Positions 15,861-25,863 of a stretch of 53,536 nucleotides of DNA are shown here, piece by piece (position 1 is the first letter of the stretch; every line of letters starts with the position of its first letter). Source of the DNA: Ignavibacteriaceae bacterium (lineage in GTDB: Bacteria > Bacteroidota > Ignavibacteria > Ignavibacteriales > Ignavibacteriaceae); contig JACAFA010000240.1 of the NCBI GenBank assembly GCA_013388525.1, positions 1 through 53,536 on the forward strand, read 5' to 3'. Both the position numbers and the translations under genes were made by a program. Under the pieces are notes generated by a model. The model had not been told where the DNA came from, did not search any database, and saw only the letters and a program-made list of their open reading frames with translations.

Positions 15861-18800
15861 TTATTTGATTAAGGCAAACTTGCCAATCTTGGTTCCAATA
15901 TTCGGTGCATCTATAACAAAAACATATATGCCGAAAGCAACATCTAAATTTTCTTCGCTTCTTAAGTTCCAGTACACATCACCAACATACAGGTTTTCTG
16001 CATAGAGCGTTTTAACTAATTCCCCGCGAACTGTAAAGATTGAAATTTTGGATCCGGGGGGAACATAAGTAAATCTTATTTCTCTTTCTCCTCTACCGCT
16101 TGTTTGCGTGCTTAACAGCCTCTGTTCTCCTTGATGAGTAACCACATAAGGATTTGGCACAACTTTAATTTTATCTAATTGGTCCTTCGCAAGACTGTTA
16201 TCTATTCTTGCTCCTTTCATAGTAAAGAAGAAACTATCATTACCATTGAATGGTTTTAGAGTAGTGATATTAAATGTACCTGCAGATTCCAAATCAGAAA
16301 GAGTTCTGTACCTAATATTCACGCGCCATGTTCTTACATATTGACCTTGCAAGTACTCTTTAAACCAAATGCTATAAGTATAGCTTAAAGTCCCTACTCT
16401 TAAATAAGCAAAATCTATATATTGATTTTTTGTAAGATTCTTTACTTTAAAGTTTACTGGTCTTGCCGGCACTATATTGCTTGAGCCGCTACCAATAGTA
16501 TCGACAATTGATGTATCGACAATTGTATCATAAAACTCTATGACATAATCGTTCGGATTGCTGTAGCCATCGTATTTCGGATTAAGTGCAGTAAATCTGA
16601 CGACGTCATAGTTTGGCGGTGGAGAGGTATTTATATCCTTAAAATATGTTGTATCTAAGGCAACTTCATCATTATATAACTGCACCCTGAAGCCTTGACG
16701 AACAGGAGTTTCTCCTGCAAACAATTCGTAACTGTCAATAAGCACCTGGTAATCTGCCTTATAATATTCCTGACCACTGACATTCACCTTCAGACCATTT
16801 ACAAAAATCGTATCAGTACCAGCGGGTAATGGAATTGAATCGTTTGGATTTACGATATAAGTCTGATTAGCTAATGGGACAAAAACAGTATCCGGTGTTT
16901 GTAAATCAAGAAGCGACCAGTTAGCTGTAATGTCTGTTAATCCAGTATCCTGAAAAACTATCTGATAATTAAATCCATTCCTGACTTGTTCTTCATCAAT
17001 TATTTCAACGGCTGCATAACCTGTTCCAAAAAATGGGTCTGATTTGGTAAGATCATCAAGAAATGCATTTGAGTAACCCGCAGGTCTTCTGCCAGGAGTA
17101 ATTAAAGCAGTATTATCATCAAGTATAACCTCACCTGTATTAGAACGGAAAATAAATTTAGAATTTTCCTCGGGGAATATATCCGGTGAACCATCTCCAT
17201 GATCAAATGCACAAACAGCATAGTAATATGTAATTCCCGGAGTAACGGTTGAATCAACAAATCTGTTAACTATGCCTGAGTTAGTACCAAAATAAAATGT
17301 TGTACCACCAAAAGCTTCTAACAATTCGGCGCTTGGAATAAAAAAGCCGCTATATTCATTGGAGAGATCATACTGGGCTATCGGTTTATCAAAAGTCAGG
17401 ACACCCAATGCATTAGTAATTGTTCTTGCATCTCTGAAATTAGCATCAGTTGCTCTGTAAATTTTATAGCCCTCAAAATCCTGTAGCTTGGTAACGAAGT
17501 CTCTTGATTTCTCAGTATCCTCACCATCCCAATAAATAACAACCTTTCCATCATTTTGAGTAATAGTAATCACAGGTTTTTTAGGAGCTTGTGGAAAAGC
17601 ATAACCTGCATTATAAATCTGCTGAACTATCTTTTTATTTTTTACTATATCATCATAGTCCTCACCAAACAAGAGAGAAACCGAAAACCGCTCAGGAATT
17701 TTCGGAAATAGCGGGAAAAAGCCTGAGCTGTAAATAAAATCACCATCCTGTGGAGTCGGAGGAACCACATCAAATCTTCCCGGTGTCATTCTTCCCCAAA
17801 GCGATGAGTCTATACTAAGGTCCGGCGCACTTTGAAGTTCAAAAAAGTTAAATCCGGTAAGCCCTATTTGATCTGATTCATCCGGATCAGTTTTACCAAA
17901 ATTAGGTTCTCCCTGAGTAGGAATCCCATCTCCTTCACCAACATCGGGTCCAGGATATCCATCGTCATCAGGTCCTAATCCATCAGCACCAACATCATCA
18001 AAAAGCGGATCCCAATCTTCATCTTCATCAATATCATTATCGCGTCTTTCATCAATGAGAAGGTCATTTATTCCGGCACCAGTTCTAAAGTTAATATATG
18101 ATAATCCGGTTAATCCTCTTCTGATTCTTGTTTCATAGTGGGTTGCCTGGTTTTCATCAACTAATCCATCCAAATCATTATCAATTGCATCATTAGCTGA
18201 GGGATCGGGAATGAATACTTCCTGACCATTAATAATTGCAAGCGTTGCATTACCTTCTCTTAATTGAGTTACTCCCGGCTGAATGATAAATCTTACTCCC
18301 AAAGAGTATACAGTATCTGTTGTTGCTTTTACAGTGTGCAGAGTTCGTTTATAAATTCTTAATCCCTGAGAATCAACAGTATCTGATATTAAAACAACCT
18401 GATCACCGGCATTATAAATTACGGCATTAAAATCAGCGGCAACAAATCTAGGTGAGGTAGATTTTGAATCATTATCATTATCAATTCCATCAAACGGATT
18501 TCCGGGGGACTCGAGGAATGCGTAGCCAACATAGCCAACTTTCTGTCCTCTGTTTCCAATACCATCACTATCCCAGGAGTATGTAATCCAGTCTTGAACG
18601 TCAAAAAATCCGAGGTCATCCTGGCTATCACCATCTCCACCTGCAAGTGTTCCGACAATTGTTCCAAAGTTTGCTTTTTTATAAAGAGTTGTACCATCAT
18701 TATTAATTTCATATAACCAGAAGATAGCATCCTCAGCTAAGAAGCTTGACCATTGAAAACCTCTTTGCCGCATACGGAGAGCCATGCCATTTCTTGAAAG

Positions 18801-19388
18801 ATTTGTTGTGTCGGGTCTGAAGTTTCCATTAAATTCATCATCCCAATCATCATCAGCTTCAAAGAACGATTCCTGGTCAGCATTTTGAATGCCTCTTCCA
18901 AAATATCCGAACCATTGGGTAGTTCCATTTTCATCTTTCCAATTTCTTGCAATGGGGTCATTCCATCCTTCAATAGGCCAGGTGTTTGGAAGGTGACTCA
19001 TAGCAACACCTGTCACATTCGGATTTCTGAATCCGGGTGTTGGGTTCCAGCCCCAGAAATAACCGCTTGGGCTTTTTTCATCGAACTGTCCTTTACGGGG
19101 ACCCCGGGAAATAACAACTGATTGAAGTGTATCATTCAGGTTATTGATGAACTCAACACCAATTAAAGGGATGCAGTCACCAATATAATTTTCACCTGAG
19201 CCTAAGGGCCATTCGCCTCTAATATCTACTCCGGTATTTACACCAGCTATCTGACCATCGTTGTAAAAAGTTATTGCGGCTCTGTTACCTGTATGATATC
19301 CGATTGTTAATAAATTTGGGTCACTAGTTCTCTGAGCGAAAACGCTGAACCCAATTGTTAGAAATAATAAGACATATAGTTTTTTCAT
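15861..19388 (-). CDS. Giant secreted protein with type IX sorting domain
   Basis: This 1175-residue protein has a signal peptide (MKKLYVLLFLTIGFSVFAQ) and no recognised enzyme motif. Its central part carries Asp/Asn-rich calcium-binding-like stretches (DGIDNDNDSKS, NDAIDNDLDGLVDEN, DERRDNDIDEDEDWDP), similar in spirit to thrombospondin type 3 or dockerin-like loops. A fibronectin-III-like segment follows near residue 640. The C-terminus (VVPNPYVV...ISIFTVRGELVKTL...GIYVFVIDAPNIGTKIGKFALIK) is a FlgD-like/T9SS type A sorting domain. The gene lies 18 bases after the TonB receptor and touches the PorV-like gene, so the three form one operon. A cell-surface partner of the receptor is likely; its ligand is unknown. 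Confidence 0.85.
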   Translation of the reverse strand: MKKLYVLLFLTIGFSVFAQRTSDPNLLTIGYHTGNRAAITFYNDGQIAGVNTGVDIRGEWPLGSGENYIGDCIPLIGVEFINNLNDTLQSVVISRGPRKGQFDEKSPSGYFWGWNPTPGFRNPNVTGVAMSHLPNTWPIEGWNDPIARNWKDENGTTQWFGYFGRGIQNADQESFFEADDDWDDEFNGNFRPDTTNLSRNGMALRMRQRGFQWSSFLAEDAIFWLYEINNDGTTLYKKANFGTIVGTLAGGDGDSQDDLGFFDVQDWITYSWDSDGIGNRGQKVGYVGYAFLESPGNPFDGIDNDNDSKSTSPRFVAADFNAVIYNAGDQVVLISDTVDSQGLRIYKRTLHTVKATTDTVYSLGVRFIIQPGVTQLREGNATLAIINGQEVFIPDPSANDAIDNDLDGLVDENQATHYETRIRRGLTGLSYINFRTGAGINDLLIDERRDNDIDEDEDWDPLFDDVGADGLGPDDDGYPGPDVGEGDGIPTQGEPNFGKTDPDESDQIGLTGFNFFELQSAPDLSIDSSLWGRMTPGRFDVVPPTPQDGDFIYSSGFFPLFPKIPERFSVSLLFGEDYDDIVKNKKIVQQIYNAGYAFPQAPKKPVITITQNDGKVVIYWDGEDTEKSRDFVTKLQDFEGYKIYRATDANFRDARTITNALGVLTFDKPIAQYDLSNEYSGFFIPSAELLEAFGGTTFYFGTNSGIVNRFVDSTVTPGITYYYAVCAFDHGDGSPDIFPEENSKFIFRSNTGEVILDDNTALITPGRRPAGYSNAFLDDLTKSDPFFGTGYAAVEIIDEEQVRNGFNYQIVFQDTGLTDITANWSLLDLQTPDTVFVPLANQTYIVNPNDSIPLPAGTDTIFVNGLKVNVSGQEYYKADYQVLIDSYELFAGETPVRQGFRVQLYNDEVALDTTYFKDINTSPPPNYDVVRFTALNPKYDGYSNPNDYVIEFYDTIVDTSIVDTIGSGSSNIVPARPVNFKVKNLTKNQYIDFAYLRVGTLSYTYSIWFKEYLQGQYVRTWRVNIRYRTLSDLESAGTFNITTLKPFNGNDSFFFTMKGARIDNSLAKDQLDKIKVVPNPYVVTHQGEQRLLSTQTSGRGEREIRFTYVPPGSKISIFTVRGELVKTLYAENLYVGDVYWNLRSEENLDVAFGIYVFVIDAPNIGTKIGKFALIK

Positions 19389-19406
19389 AATTCCCTTTAC
19401 GAAAAA

Positions 19407-22232
19407 TTAAAAATTAAAACCTAACCCGATTTCAACTCTTCTTGGTTCAGAGAAGAAAGTGGGGTCAGTATACAACTCATCCAAAGTATTGTTATATAAA
19501 GTTGGATTAATTCGTTCTGCTTCAAGCTTTGCAAAAGTAAAATAAGGGTCACCGGTATCTGTATAAACGTTAACAGGATTATCAAAATCAAGTAAGTTAA
19601 ATACTCTGAGGAAAACTGTTAGTAAAGTGTTTGATATCTCAAAATCTTTATATACTCTTAAATCTAAATTAATTATCGTCGGTTTGTTTGCACTGTTTCT
19701 TGGAAAAGCATTTTGAGTAACTCTTGTATTTTTATTCACTGCAGGAGTATAAGGCTGACCGGAGAAGAAATTTCCAATAACTGAAAATCCCCAGTCTCTT
19801 GTTTGTGTATATGCTATTGATAAATTAAGAGTATGTGTTTGATCCCAGTTTAATGGAGCGATAAAAGTTTCCGGCAATGCACCGCCAAGCGTTGCATTTC
19901 TTGAATCTGCCGGATCAGAAGCATTTCCTTTTGTGTCTGAATATGTATAATCTATATAAGCTGATAATCCACCAGAAAATCTTTTAGAAAATTTTAACAC
20001 AAACCCTCTGGCATATCCAAAATCAGAATTAATATATTGACTGTATGTTTGAGCACCACCGAATACAACAATATCCTGAGTTTGAGTACCGGTTAGATTT
20101 CTGAAATCTTCAAAGAAGACAGTTGCATCAACTGAAATATCATCGCCAATTTGCTGTTGAATTCCAATTTCACCCTTGACTGTTTTTTGCGGTTTAAGGT
20201 CTGCATTACCAAATAATCCTGCATTTCCTGAATTAACCCCCAGCTTGAATTTTGGATTCTGATAAAGATATTCATAACGAGGAAGCTGCAAAAAGTGTCC
20301 ATAAGAAAAATGAACAACTCCGTTGGCTGAAATCGGGAATGCTAATCCGACACGCGGGCTTACCTGTGTTTTGGCTGACGCTTCTTTATACCAGTAAACT
20401 TCTCTGTCTGCAAGCGTTTTTGTGGCTTCACCCGGATCCTGAACACCATTGCCATTTAAATCGTTAAATCTGTTATTCGGCTTGAGCGGATTATAAATGT
20501 TCGGATCATCAATGGTATATCTGATACCACCATCGGAGAGATCATCGTTTAATACAACACCATCCGGTTGAAAATAATCTATTCTTAATCCTAAGTTGAA
20601 AATCAGGTTGAACGCTTCAAACTTAGACTGGACGTAACCCGCAATTTCATTTGGTTCATGTTGATAAGTATCATAATCTGTTGAAGTGATTGAGGGAATC
20701 ATCACATTAAAAGGTGTAACTCTTTGTCCGTTCTCATCAGTCATCGGGACCAAATTAATATTTTCAAGATATATTTTGTTATATCTGTAGTCGCCGCCGA
20801 ACTGTAAGTTTATTTCCTGATTGAGTTGAGTTGACCAATCCAATTTAGCTCCATAGGCACCCGTGTTTCTGACGAAGCGATTCATATTCGTACCGCCTAC
20901 AGCAAAGCTATATGGCGGTGTTACGACAGTTGAATTGTCTTCATAATTGGTGGGTTTAGAAGGATTACCTGTATAAATTTCCTCAAATAAGTACTGTCGA
21001 TAATCCCTGAATGAATAACTTAAGTTTAAAGTATAAAAGCTGCTTGATGATAAAGCATGATTGATTGCAAAAATATTTGTGTACGATTTATTAAATCTCT
21101 GAAGATTATTGTCAGGTGTTTGCTTGTAAAAATGATCATAATCCTGATAATCTCTTTTTTCGAGAAGGTAGTTATAGCTTAGCTTCAATCCCTGAAATAA
21201 CCTGTAAGTTATTTTACCCTGCCCATAAATCGTTTCACTTTCATTCATAGATACGTAAGCACCATCGCCGTTTTGCTGAACAGTAAATTGTTGAGTCTGA
21301 GGATCCTCAATAGCTCTGTCACTAATAAGATAAACTCTCTTGCCATATAGCGATCCTGAATTAAAATAATAGCGGCCATTTAAATAAAAAAACAATTCAT
21401 CATTTATAACAGGACCACTCAGGCTTCCTTCTATGTTTCTTATACCAACCGGATTGATGTCATCAATATTAGTGAAGACATCTGACTTATTTGAAACATA
21501 ATCCCCACTATAGGCTTGAACATTACCCGCAAAAGTATTATTACCATCTTTTGTAACGAGATTAACAACACCAGATTGTGCCTGACCATATTCAGCATTA
21601 AATGCACCACTAATAACCTGCAATTCCTGAATTGCATTTTGATTAACATTAATCGTACTGCTTCCATCATAAACATCAGTTACGGGAACACCATCAATCT
21701 GATACGCAATCTGGTTGGCTCTGCCACCTCTGATATGAATATCTCCGCCAGCTGAAATGACAACACCTGCCTGAAGTCGAAGAACATCCTGTACTTCAGC
21801 TACCGGCAATTGTGATATTACATCATCACCAACTATTGCTGTACTTGAAGTTAAATCCATTCTGACTAAAGGTTTGGTAGCAATAACTACCACTTCCTCT
21901 CCAAGTTCAACTGAAGCTTCAGCTAATTGGAAATCTATAGTAGTAGTTAAATCGATCGAAACTTTCACATCCTGAAATGACACGCTATTGTATCCAATCG
22001 CAGAAGCTTTAACCACATAATTTCCAGGAGGAACATTTATAATAGAATAGTATCCATCAATATCAGTTGCAGCACCAAGAGTGGTTCCTACAATAACTAC
22101 GTTGACAAAAGGAAGAGGATCACCTGTGGCAGCATCTGTAACTCGTCCAGCAAGTCTTCCGGTTGTACCAGCATAAGTAAATTGATTAGAAAGAATTAAG
22201 ATGGAAAGAATAATCTGTGAAATTATTTTCAT
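19407..22232 (-). CDS. TonB-dependent outer membrane receptor with carboxypeptidase-like N-terminal domain
   Basis: A signal peptide is followed by a CarboxypepD_reg-like beta domain (about residues 25-105, GRVTDAATGDPLPFVNVVI ... GYYSIINVPPGNYVV), a plug domain (about 125-235, with DVLRLQAGVVIS, HIRGGRANQIAYQIDGVPV and NAEYGQAQSGVVNLVTKDG) and a roughly 700-residue barrel ending in an aromatic residue (IGLGFNF). SusC-like receptors import oligosaccharides, peptides or siderophores using TonB energy. No SusD-like gene follows; a T9SS-sorted protein and a PorV-like barrel do. An AAGGAG site precedes the ATG. The substrate cannot be predicted. Confidence 0.93.
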   Translation of the reverse strand: MKIISQIILSILILSNQFTYAGTTGRLAGRVTDAATGDPLPFVNVVIVGTTLGAATDIDGYYSIINVPPGNYVVKASAIGYNSVSFQDVKVSIDLTTTIDFQLAEASVELGEEVVVIATKPLVRMDLTSSTAIVGDDVISQLPVAEVQDVLRLQAGVVISAGGDIHIRGGRANQIAYQIDGVPVTDVYDGSSTINVNQNAIQELQVISGAFNAEYGQAQSGVVNLVTKDGNNTFAGNVQAYSGDYVSNKSDVFTNIDDINPVGIRNIEGSLSGPVINDELFFYLNGRYYFNSGSLYGKRVYLISDRAIEDPQTQQFTVQQNGDGAYVSMNESETIYGQGKITYRLFQGLKLSYNYLLEKRDYQDYDHFYKQTPDNNLQRFNKSYTNIFAINHALSSSSFYTLNLSYSFRDYRQYLFEEIYTGNPSKPTNYEDNSTVVTPPYSFAVGGTNMNRFVRNTGAYGAKLDWSTQLNQEINLQFGGDYRYNKIYLENINLVPMTDENGQRVTPFNVMIPSITSTDYDTYQHEPNEIAGYVQSKFEAFNLIFNLGLRIDYFQPDGVVLNDDLSDGGIRYTIDDPNIYNPLKPNNRFNDLNGNGVQDPGEATKTLADREVYWYKEASAKTQVSPRVGLAFPISANGVVHFSYGHFLQLPRYEYLYQNPKFKLGVNSGNAGLFGNADLKPQKTVKGEIGIQQQIGDDISVDATVFFEDFRNLTGTQTQDIVVFGGAQTYSQYINSDFGYARGFVLKFSKRFSGGLSAYIDYTYSDTKGNASDPADSRNATLGGALPETFIAPLNWDQTHTLNLSIAYTQTRDWGFSVIGNFFSGQPYTPAVNKNTRVTQNAFPRNSANKPTIINLDLRVYKDFEISNTLLTVFLRVFNLLDFDNPVNVYTDTGDPYFTFAKLEAERINPTLYNNTLDELYTDPTFFSEPRRVEIGLGFNF

Positions 22233-22897
22233 AAGGAACTCCTTTTTAACAATCTTGCCAAATCTTATTAATTCAAGTTAAAAATTTGTTAGAGTGATAT
22301 TATTTTTATCTAACTCGTCCATTTTATCTGAAAAGAAATTCTTACTGTAGGTCTTTACCGCAGAATATTTATAGTCATCTATTCTACAAAGGGTAGATGG
22401 TTTTAAGTTAAAAGGATAGTATAACCATTTAAGGCATTAAATTATTGAATTGCAGTAAAGATTTTCTACAAAAGCTCCTGGTTTAGTTCAAAATTTTAAG
22501 CTATGATATTTTTGTTTAGTAATATCATTTACGACACATGCAATATTAATATCATTTTTTACTATCAGCAAATTAAATTGGAACTTTAGCTTTCAGGAGA
22601 ACTGATTTGTTGTAATTTGAATTAGACCCAAATTAGACTTTCACTCAAATTAATTTAGACAGCATTTGTTGGATGAGAAAATGTTTCTAAGTAGCATACA
22701 ACTTCCATTTTGATAATTACCAGAAGAATGATTTATTTCGTTGCTGGTCGGGGGACTGAAAGATGAGAAGAGTTTTTTATTATCTTTTGAATTGCACGCA
22801 GGACACAGTGTACATCATTTTGAATTGCAGTAGATTTTTGAAAAATGTCAAACTAAGTATTACACTAAGAACATTTGTATTCATAAATTGGCATGTT
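22233..22897. other. Non-coding region upstream of the TonB receptor operon
   Basis: About 660 AT-rich bases carry no credible gene. The part nearest the receptor should hold its promoter. A small inverted repeat (CATCTA at 22376-22381, TAGATG at 22394-22399, 12-base spacer) lies about 145 bases upstream of the receptor start codon and could be an operator. A 77-codon plus-strand frame that runs into the anti-sigma gene is a shadow. Confidence 0.4.
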
Positions 22898-23134
22898 CTA
22901 TTCCTCCAGACCGAGCATTTTCATCAAGCGAGTATGGGCTTCCTCAGGAACTTCAACGTTATATTTTCGATAACAATCGATAGTTATTTCAACTGATTTA
23001 AAATATTCTCTGCAATGAGGGCAGGCGTCAAGATGTTTTTTTACTTCCAGGCACTTTTCATCATTCAGGTTTTCACCCAGACTTTGACAAACATGCTTCA
23101 TCACTTCCTTACAAGTAATTTCTGCTTTTTTCAT
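22898..23134 (-). CDS. Zinc-finger anti-sigma factor (zf-HC2 type)
   Basis: The 78-residue protein carries the HxxxCxxC anti-sigma zinc motif as HLDACPHC, preceded by a further Cys (MKHVCQSL, CLEVKK). It has no membrane helix, so it is a soluble short form. Its ATG overlaps the stop codon of the ECF sigma gene (four shared bases), the usual arrangement for a sigma/anti-sigma pair. Binding and silencing of the adjacent sigma factor, with possible redox or metal sensing through the zinc site, is inferred from the family. Confidence 0.85.
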   Translation of the reverse strand: MKKAEITCKEVMKHVCQSLGENLNDEKCLEVKKHLDACPHCREYFKSVEITIDCYRKYNVEVPEEAHTRLMKMLGLEE

Positions 23135-23757
23135 CTGCTGAACGCCTCGTTTATTTCTTTCCTCAGAAATGCTCTCGCACGATGCAGTCTTGATTTGACT
23201 GCAGGAATTGATAAATCAGTAACCTGTGCAGTTTCTTCTGTTGAAAGTCCTTCAACATCGCGAAGTAAAAATACTACTCTGTAATCCGGAGAAAGATTTT
23301 GGATAGCCTTATCGAGGACAGATTTAAGTTCTTCGTTCTCTGTTTCTTTGTATGGAATAGAATTCCAATCTGCAGCATACTTTTCTTCAAATAAATTTTC
23401 TTCATCATCATCAAATGACACGAACGAGCGGCTTTTGGCTTTGCGAGCCATCATCAGACAATGATTTGCAACAATCCTGTAAAGCCAGGTTGATAATTTA
23501 GAGTTATGGTCAAATTGATGTAAAGATTTTACCATGCTGTAAAATGTTTCCTGCATTATTTGTTCAGCGTAATTTTTATCACGACAAATTTTAAAGGAAA
23601 AATTGTAAATAGTCTGCTCATATTTTTTCACTAACTCCGCAAGAGCTTGCTTATCACCAGATTGTGCTTTTTCAATTAGTTCTTTTTCTTCCATCAGTAA
23701 GATGATTTTAAGTAATTTAGGATTCAAAACTAATGAATTTATAATTATGTTACTCAT
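23131..23757 (-). CDS. RNA polymerase ECF-type sigma factor
   Basis: Sigma region 2 is seen at about residues 40-110 (YNFSFKICRDKNYAEQIMQETFYSMVK... STWLYRIVANHCL) and region 4 at about 150-205 (LDKAIQNLSPDYRVVFLLRDVEGLSTEETAQVT...KSRLHRARAFLRK). The first 21 residues look unlike the family, and Met22 (ATG at 23692-23694, MEEKELIEKAQSGD) is the likelier start, although no strong ribosome-binding site marks either. The anti-sigma gene follows in overlap. The divergent neighbour is a sensor-kinase-like protein, whose control by this sigma factor is possible but unproven. Confidence 0.92.
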   Translation of the reverse strand: MSNIIINSLVLNPKLLKIILLMEEKELIEKAQSGDKQALAELVKKYEQTIYNFSFKICRDKNYAEQIMQETFYSMVKSLHQFDHNSKLSTWLYRIVANHCLMMARKAKSRSFVSFDDDEENLFEEKYAADWNSIPYKETENEELKSVLDKAIQNLSPDYRVVFLLRDVEGLSTEETAQVTDLSIPAVKSRLHRARAFLRKEINEAFSR

Positions 23758-23850
23758 AGAGTCGCAAACCTTAAAGTTTAATTTTGCACTTTTATAAGCA
23801 GATAGCTAATTTTAAACTTGTATAATATTTCTACATAAGTTTACTGACAG

Positions 23851-25833
23851 ATGCCCATACATAAGACTATTCAGGATATAAGAAATAATAAACTATTTTC
23901 AGGTGTGAAAGATGCTATTCTTACTTCATTTTTTGACCCAAAAGAAATAAAAGAAGCAAGAGAAGGTGAGATAATATACAAAACCGGAGATGAAAGTAAT
24001 GCTCTTTACTTAATCATAAAAGGTGATGTAAGAGTTAAGTTTACATCAAACAACTATGTTAGTAACAGAATTTTTAATGACTTCTTTGGCGAAAAAGAAC
24101 TTGTTGATGAAACAAGAAGAATCTCATCTGCAGTAGCTTTTAGCAAAGTGATCTATTACAGGTTACCGAAGAGCATTTTTAAGAATTTAATGGCTAAAAA
24201 TCCTTCAGTAAGTAATAACCTGAAAAAATACGGAGAACTTAAACTACCCGATGTAAGTATAGGTCTCGAAAGAAAGTTTGAAATAGTTGATAGAAAAAAG
24301 CCGATTAGTTTTAAAGCGTTTTCCACATCGCATAGTTTACAAAACGAAGATAAATCTGAGGATAAAATCACTCCAGCTGTAGTTCCGCAGCAATTCATAC
24401 CTGAATTAGAATCTTTTGAAGAAGTAATTCCGGAGGAAACGACCCTTTCATCTAAACCGGTAAAAAATAATACAGAGATAAAAATTGGTCAGGAGTTATT
24501 GGAAGAAAATAGTGATCTTAAAAAATGGCAGGATGAAGAACAAATCGATAAATTAAAAGAAGCAAAGCCGATACCCTTGCATGAAACCGAAAAACTTTTT
24601 ATCGAATCGCAAAAAGTAAGTACTCCCGCTTCTGCAATTATTGAAACAGGAATTAACAGGGAAGTTGTAAGAAAAATATTTGCAGGCATCGACAGAATTT
24701 ATAGCAGCATAAATATTATTGAACTCGTAAAGAATACTAACCGGGCAATAAAAGATTTGACAAATTCTGAAGGTGTGAATTTAATATTGATTGACGAAAA
24801 ATTATCACTAATGCAGAGGATTTTATTCGAAGGAGAAAAAAATAAAAGAGAACAGTTTAATCTTCCAGAAGGATTAACCGGAAGCTGTGCACTTCAAAAG
24901 AAAGTTCTTAATTTTGAAAGACCAACTGAAGACAGCCGGTTTAATGCAAAAATTGATCAGCCGGGAACAGCCAGATTAAAACGTATTGTTTACTATCCTG
25001 TTGTTAACGATAGTGGTGAAACAATTGCGGTTATTCAGATTGCCAGAGAAAATAAAAAATATACCGATGAGGAAATTTCTAATCTCGCAATGCTTGCTAA
25101 ACAAATTGAGACAGCAATAGACAGAACCAAAACTCTTGAAAAAATTATAAAAGAAGAAAAACAGGATTCGGGTAAAAGACTCCGGGAAATTATCAGAGAT
25201 GAAATCAAAGTGCCTCTGACTATAATTAACAATTACACTGAAATTTTAAGCGAAAAAAATCTTCCTACTGAAGCTGATGATATAATAAGAATGCTGCAAA
25301 AACAAGCTCACTCGGTTGAGGATATTTTCGAGACGCTCTTTCTATCGCTTATTGAAGAACTTAATCTGGAAGGCAACAGTATTCATTTTAATGAATTCAT
25401 CGATGATATCCTTGAACTGCTTTCTGAATATTGTGAGGCGAGAGATGTAAAGCTCTTCAAAAAAATTGGTGAAGGTGCTCTTGTGAATATTGACAGGGCA
25501 AAATTCTACACCGCTATATTCCAGCTTATTAAAGCAAGCTGTGATGATTGTCGTAAAAGTGGAAAAATTTATTTCGGAACTGAACTTAATGAAGGGATGA
25601 TAATAATATCTATCCAGAATGAAGGGAAAGGTTTATTAACTGATTCCGAAGGAAATATACAGGACTACTTTTATTCCGGAAAAAATTTCAAGGATGACGA
25701 GATGAAACTTTTACTTGCAAAAAAATTAATTATGTTACATTCAGGACAACTTCACCTTGAAAGCATAAAAGGAAACGGGTCTACTTTCAGAATTACTCTG
25801 CCAATCATTCAGGCTGAAAGTAAAGAGGTTTAA
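23851..25833 (+). CDS. cNMP-binding/GAF protein with a degenerate histidine-kinase module
   Basis: Residues 15-115 form a cyclic-nucleotide-binding-like domain (GEIIYKTGDESNALYLIIKGDVRV). A long charged linker is followed by a GAF domain (about 275-425) and a HisKA/HATPase-like region. The phosphoacceptor position of the H box is Asp450 (RDEIKVPLTIINNYTEIL instead of HELRTPL), the N-box Asn is Ala562 (LIKASCDD), and the GxGLGL box is missing, while the late GNGSTFRITLP strand is kept. It is therefore predicted not to autophosphorylate and may work as an allosteric scaffold or decoy. It begins an operon with miaA (30 bases apart) and diverges from the ECF sigma gene. Confidence 0.8.
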   Translation: MPIHKTIQDIRNNKLFSGVKDAILTSFFDPKEIKEAREGEIIYKTGDESNALYLIIKGDVRVKFTSNNYVSNRIFNDFFGEKELVDETRRISSAVAFSKVIYYRLPKSIFKNLMAKNPSVSNNLKKYGELKLPDVSIGLERKFEIVDRKKPISFKAFSTSHSLQNEDKSEDKITPAVVPQQFIPELESFEEVIPEETTLSSKPVKNNTEIKIGQELLEENSDLKKWQDEEQIDKLKEAKPIPLHETEKLFIESQKVSTPASAIIETGINREVVRKIFAGIDRIYSSINIIELVKNTNRAIKDLTNSEGVNLILIDEKLSLMQRILFEGEKNKREQFNLPEGLTGSCALQKKVLNFERPTEDSRFNAKIDQPGTARLKRIVYYPVVNDSGETIAVIQIARENKKYTDEEISNLAMLAKQIETAIDRTKTLEKIIKEEKQDSGKRLREIIRDEIKVPLTIINNYTEILSEKNLPTEADDIIRMLQKQAHSVEDIFETLFLSLIEELNLEGNSIHFNEFIDDILELLSEYCEARDVKLFKKIGEGALVNIDRAKFYTAIFQLIKASCDDCRKSGKIYFGTELNEGMIIISIQNEGKGLLTDSEGNIQDYFYSGKNFKDDEMKLLLAKKLIMLHSGQLHLESIKGNGSTFRITLPIIQAESKEV

Positions 25834-25863
25834 TAATTAACTCTACCCGGATTTACTTCCCAG

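Noticed and set aside
18419..18973. Met-rich minus-strand frames inside the giant secreted protein
   Set aside because: Out-of-frame shadows of the 1175-residue gene with biased low-complexity composition.
22763..22996. 77-codon plus-strand frame near the anti-sigma gene
   Set aside because: It runs antisense into the well-supported zinc-finger gene and has an unnatural composition.
23758..23850. TATAAT-like box at 23821 as a promoter for the pseudokinase gene
   Set aside because: No correctly spaced -35 element was found, and promoter rules in this phylum differ, so it is not listed.
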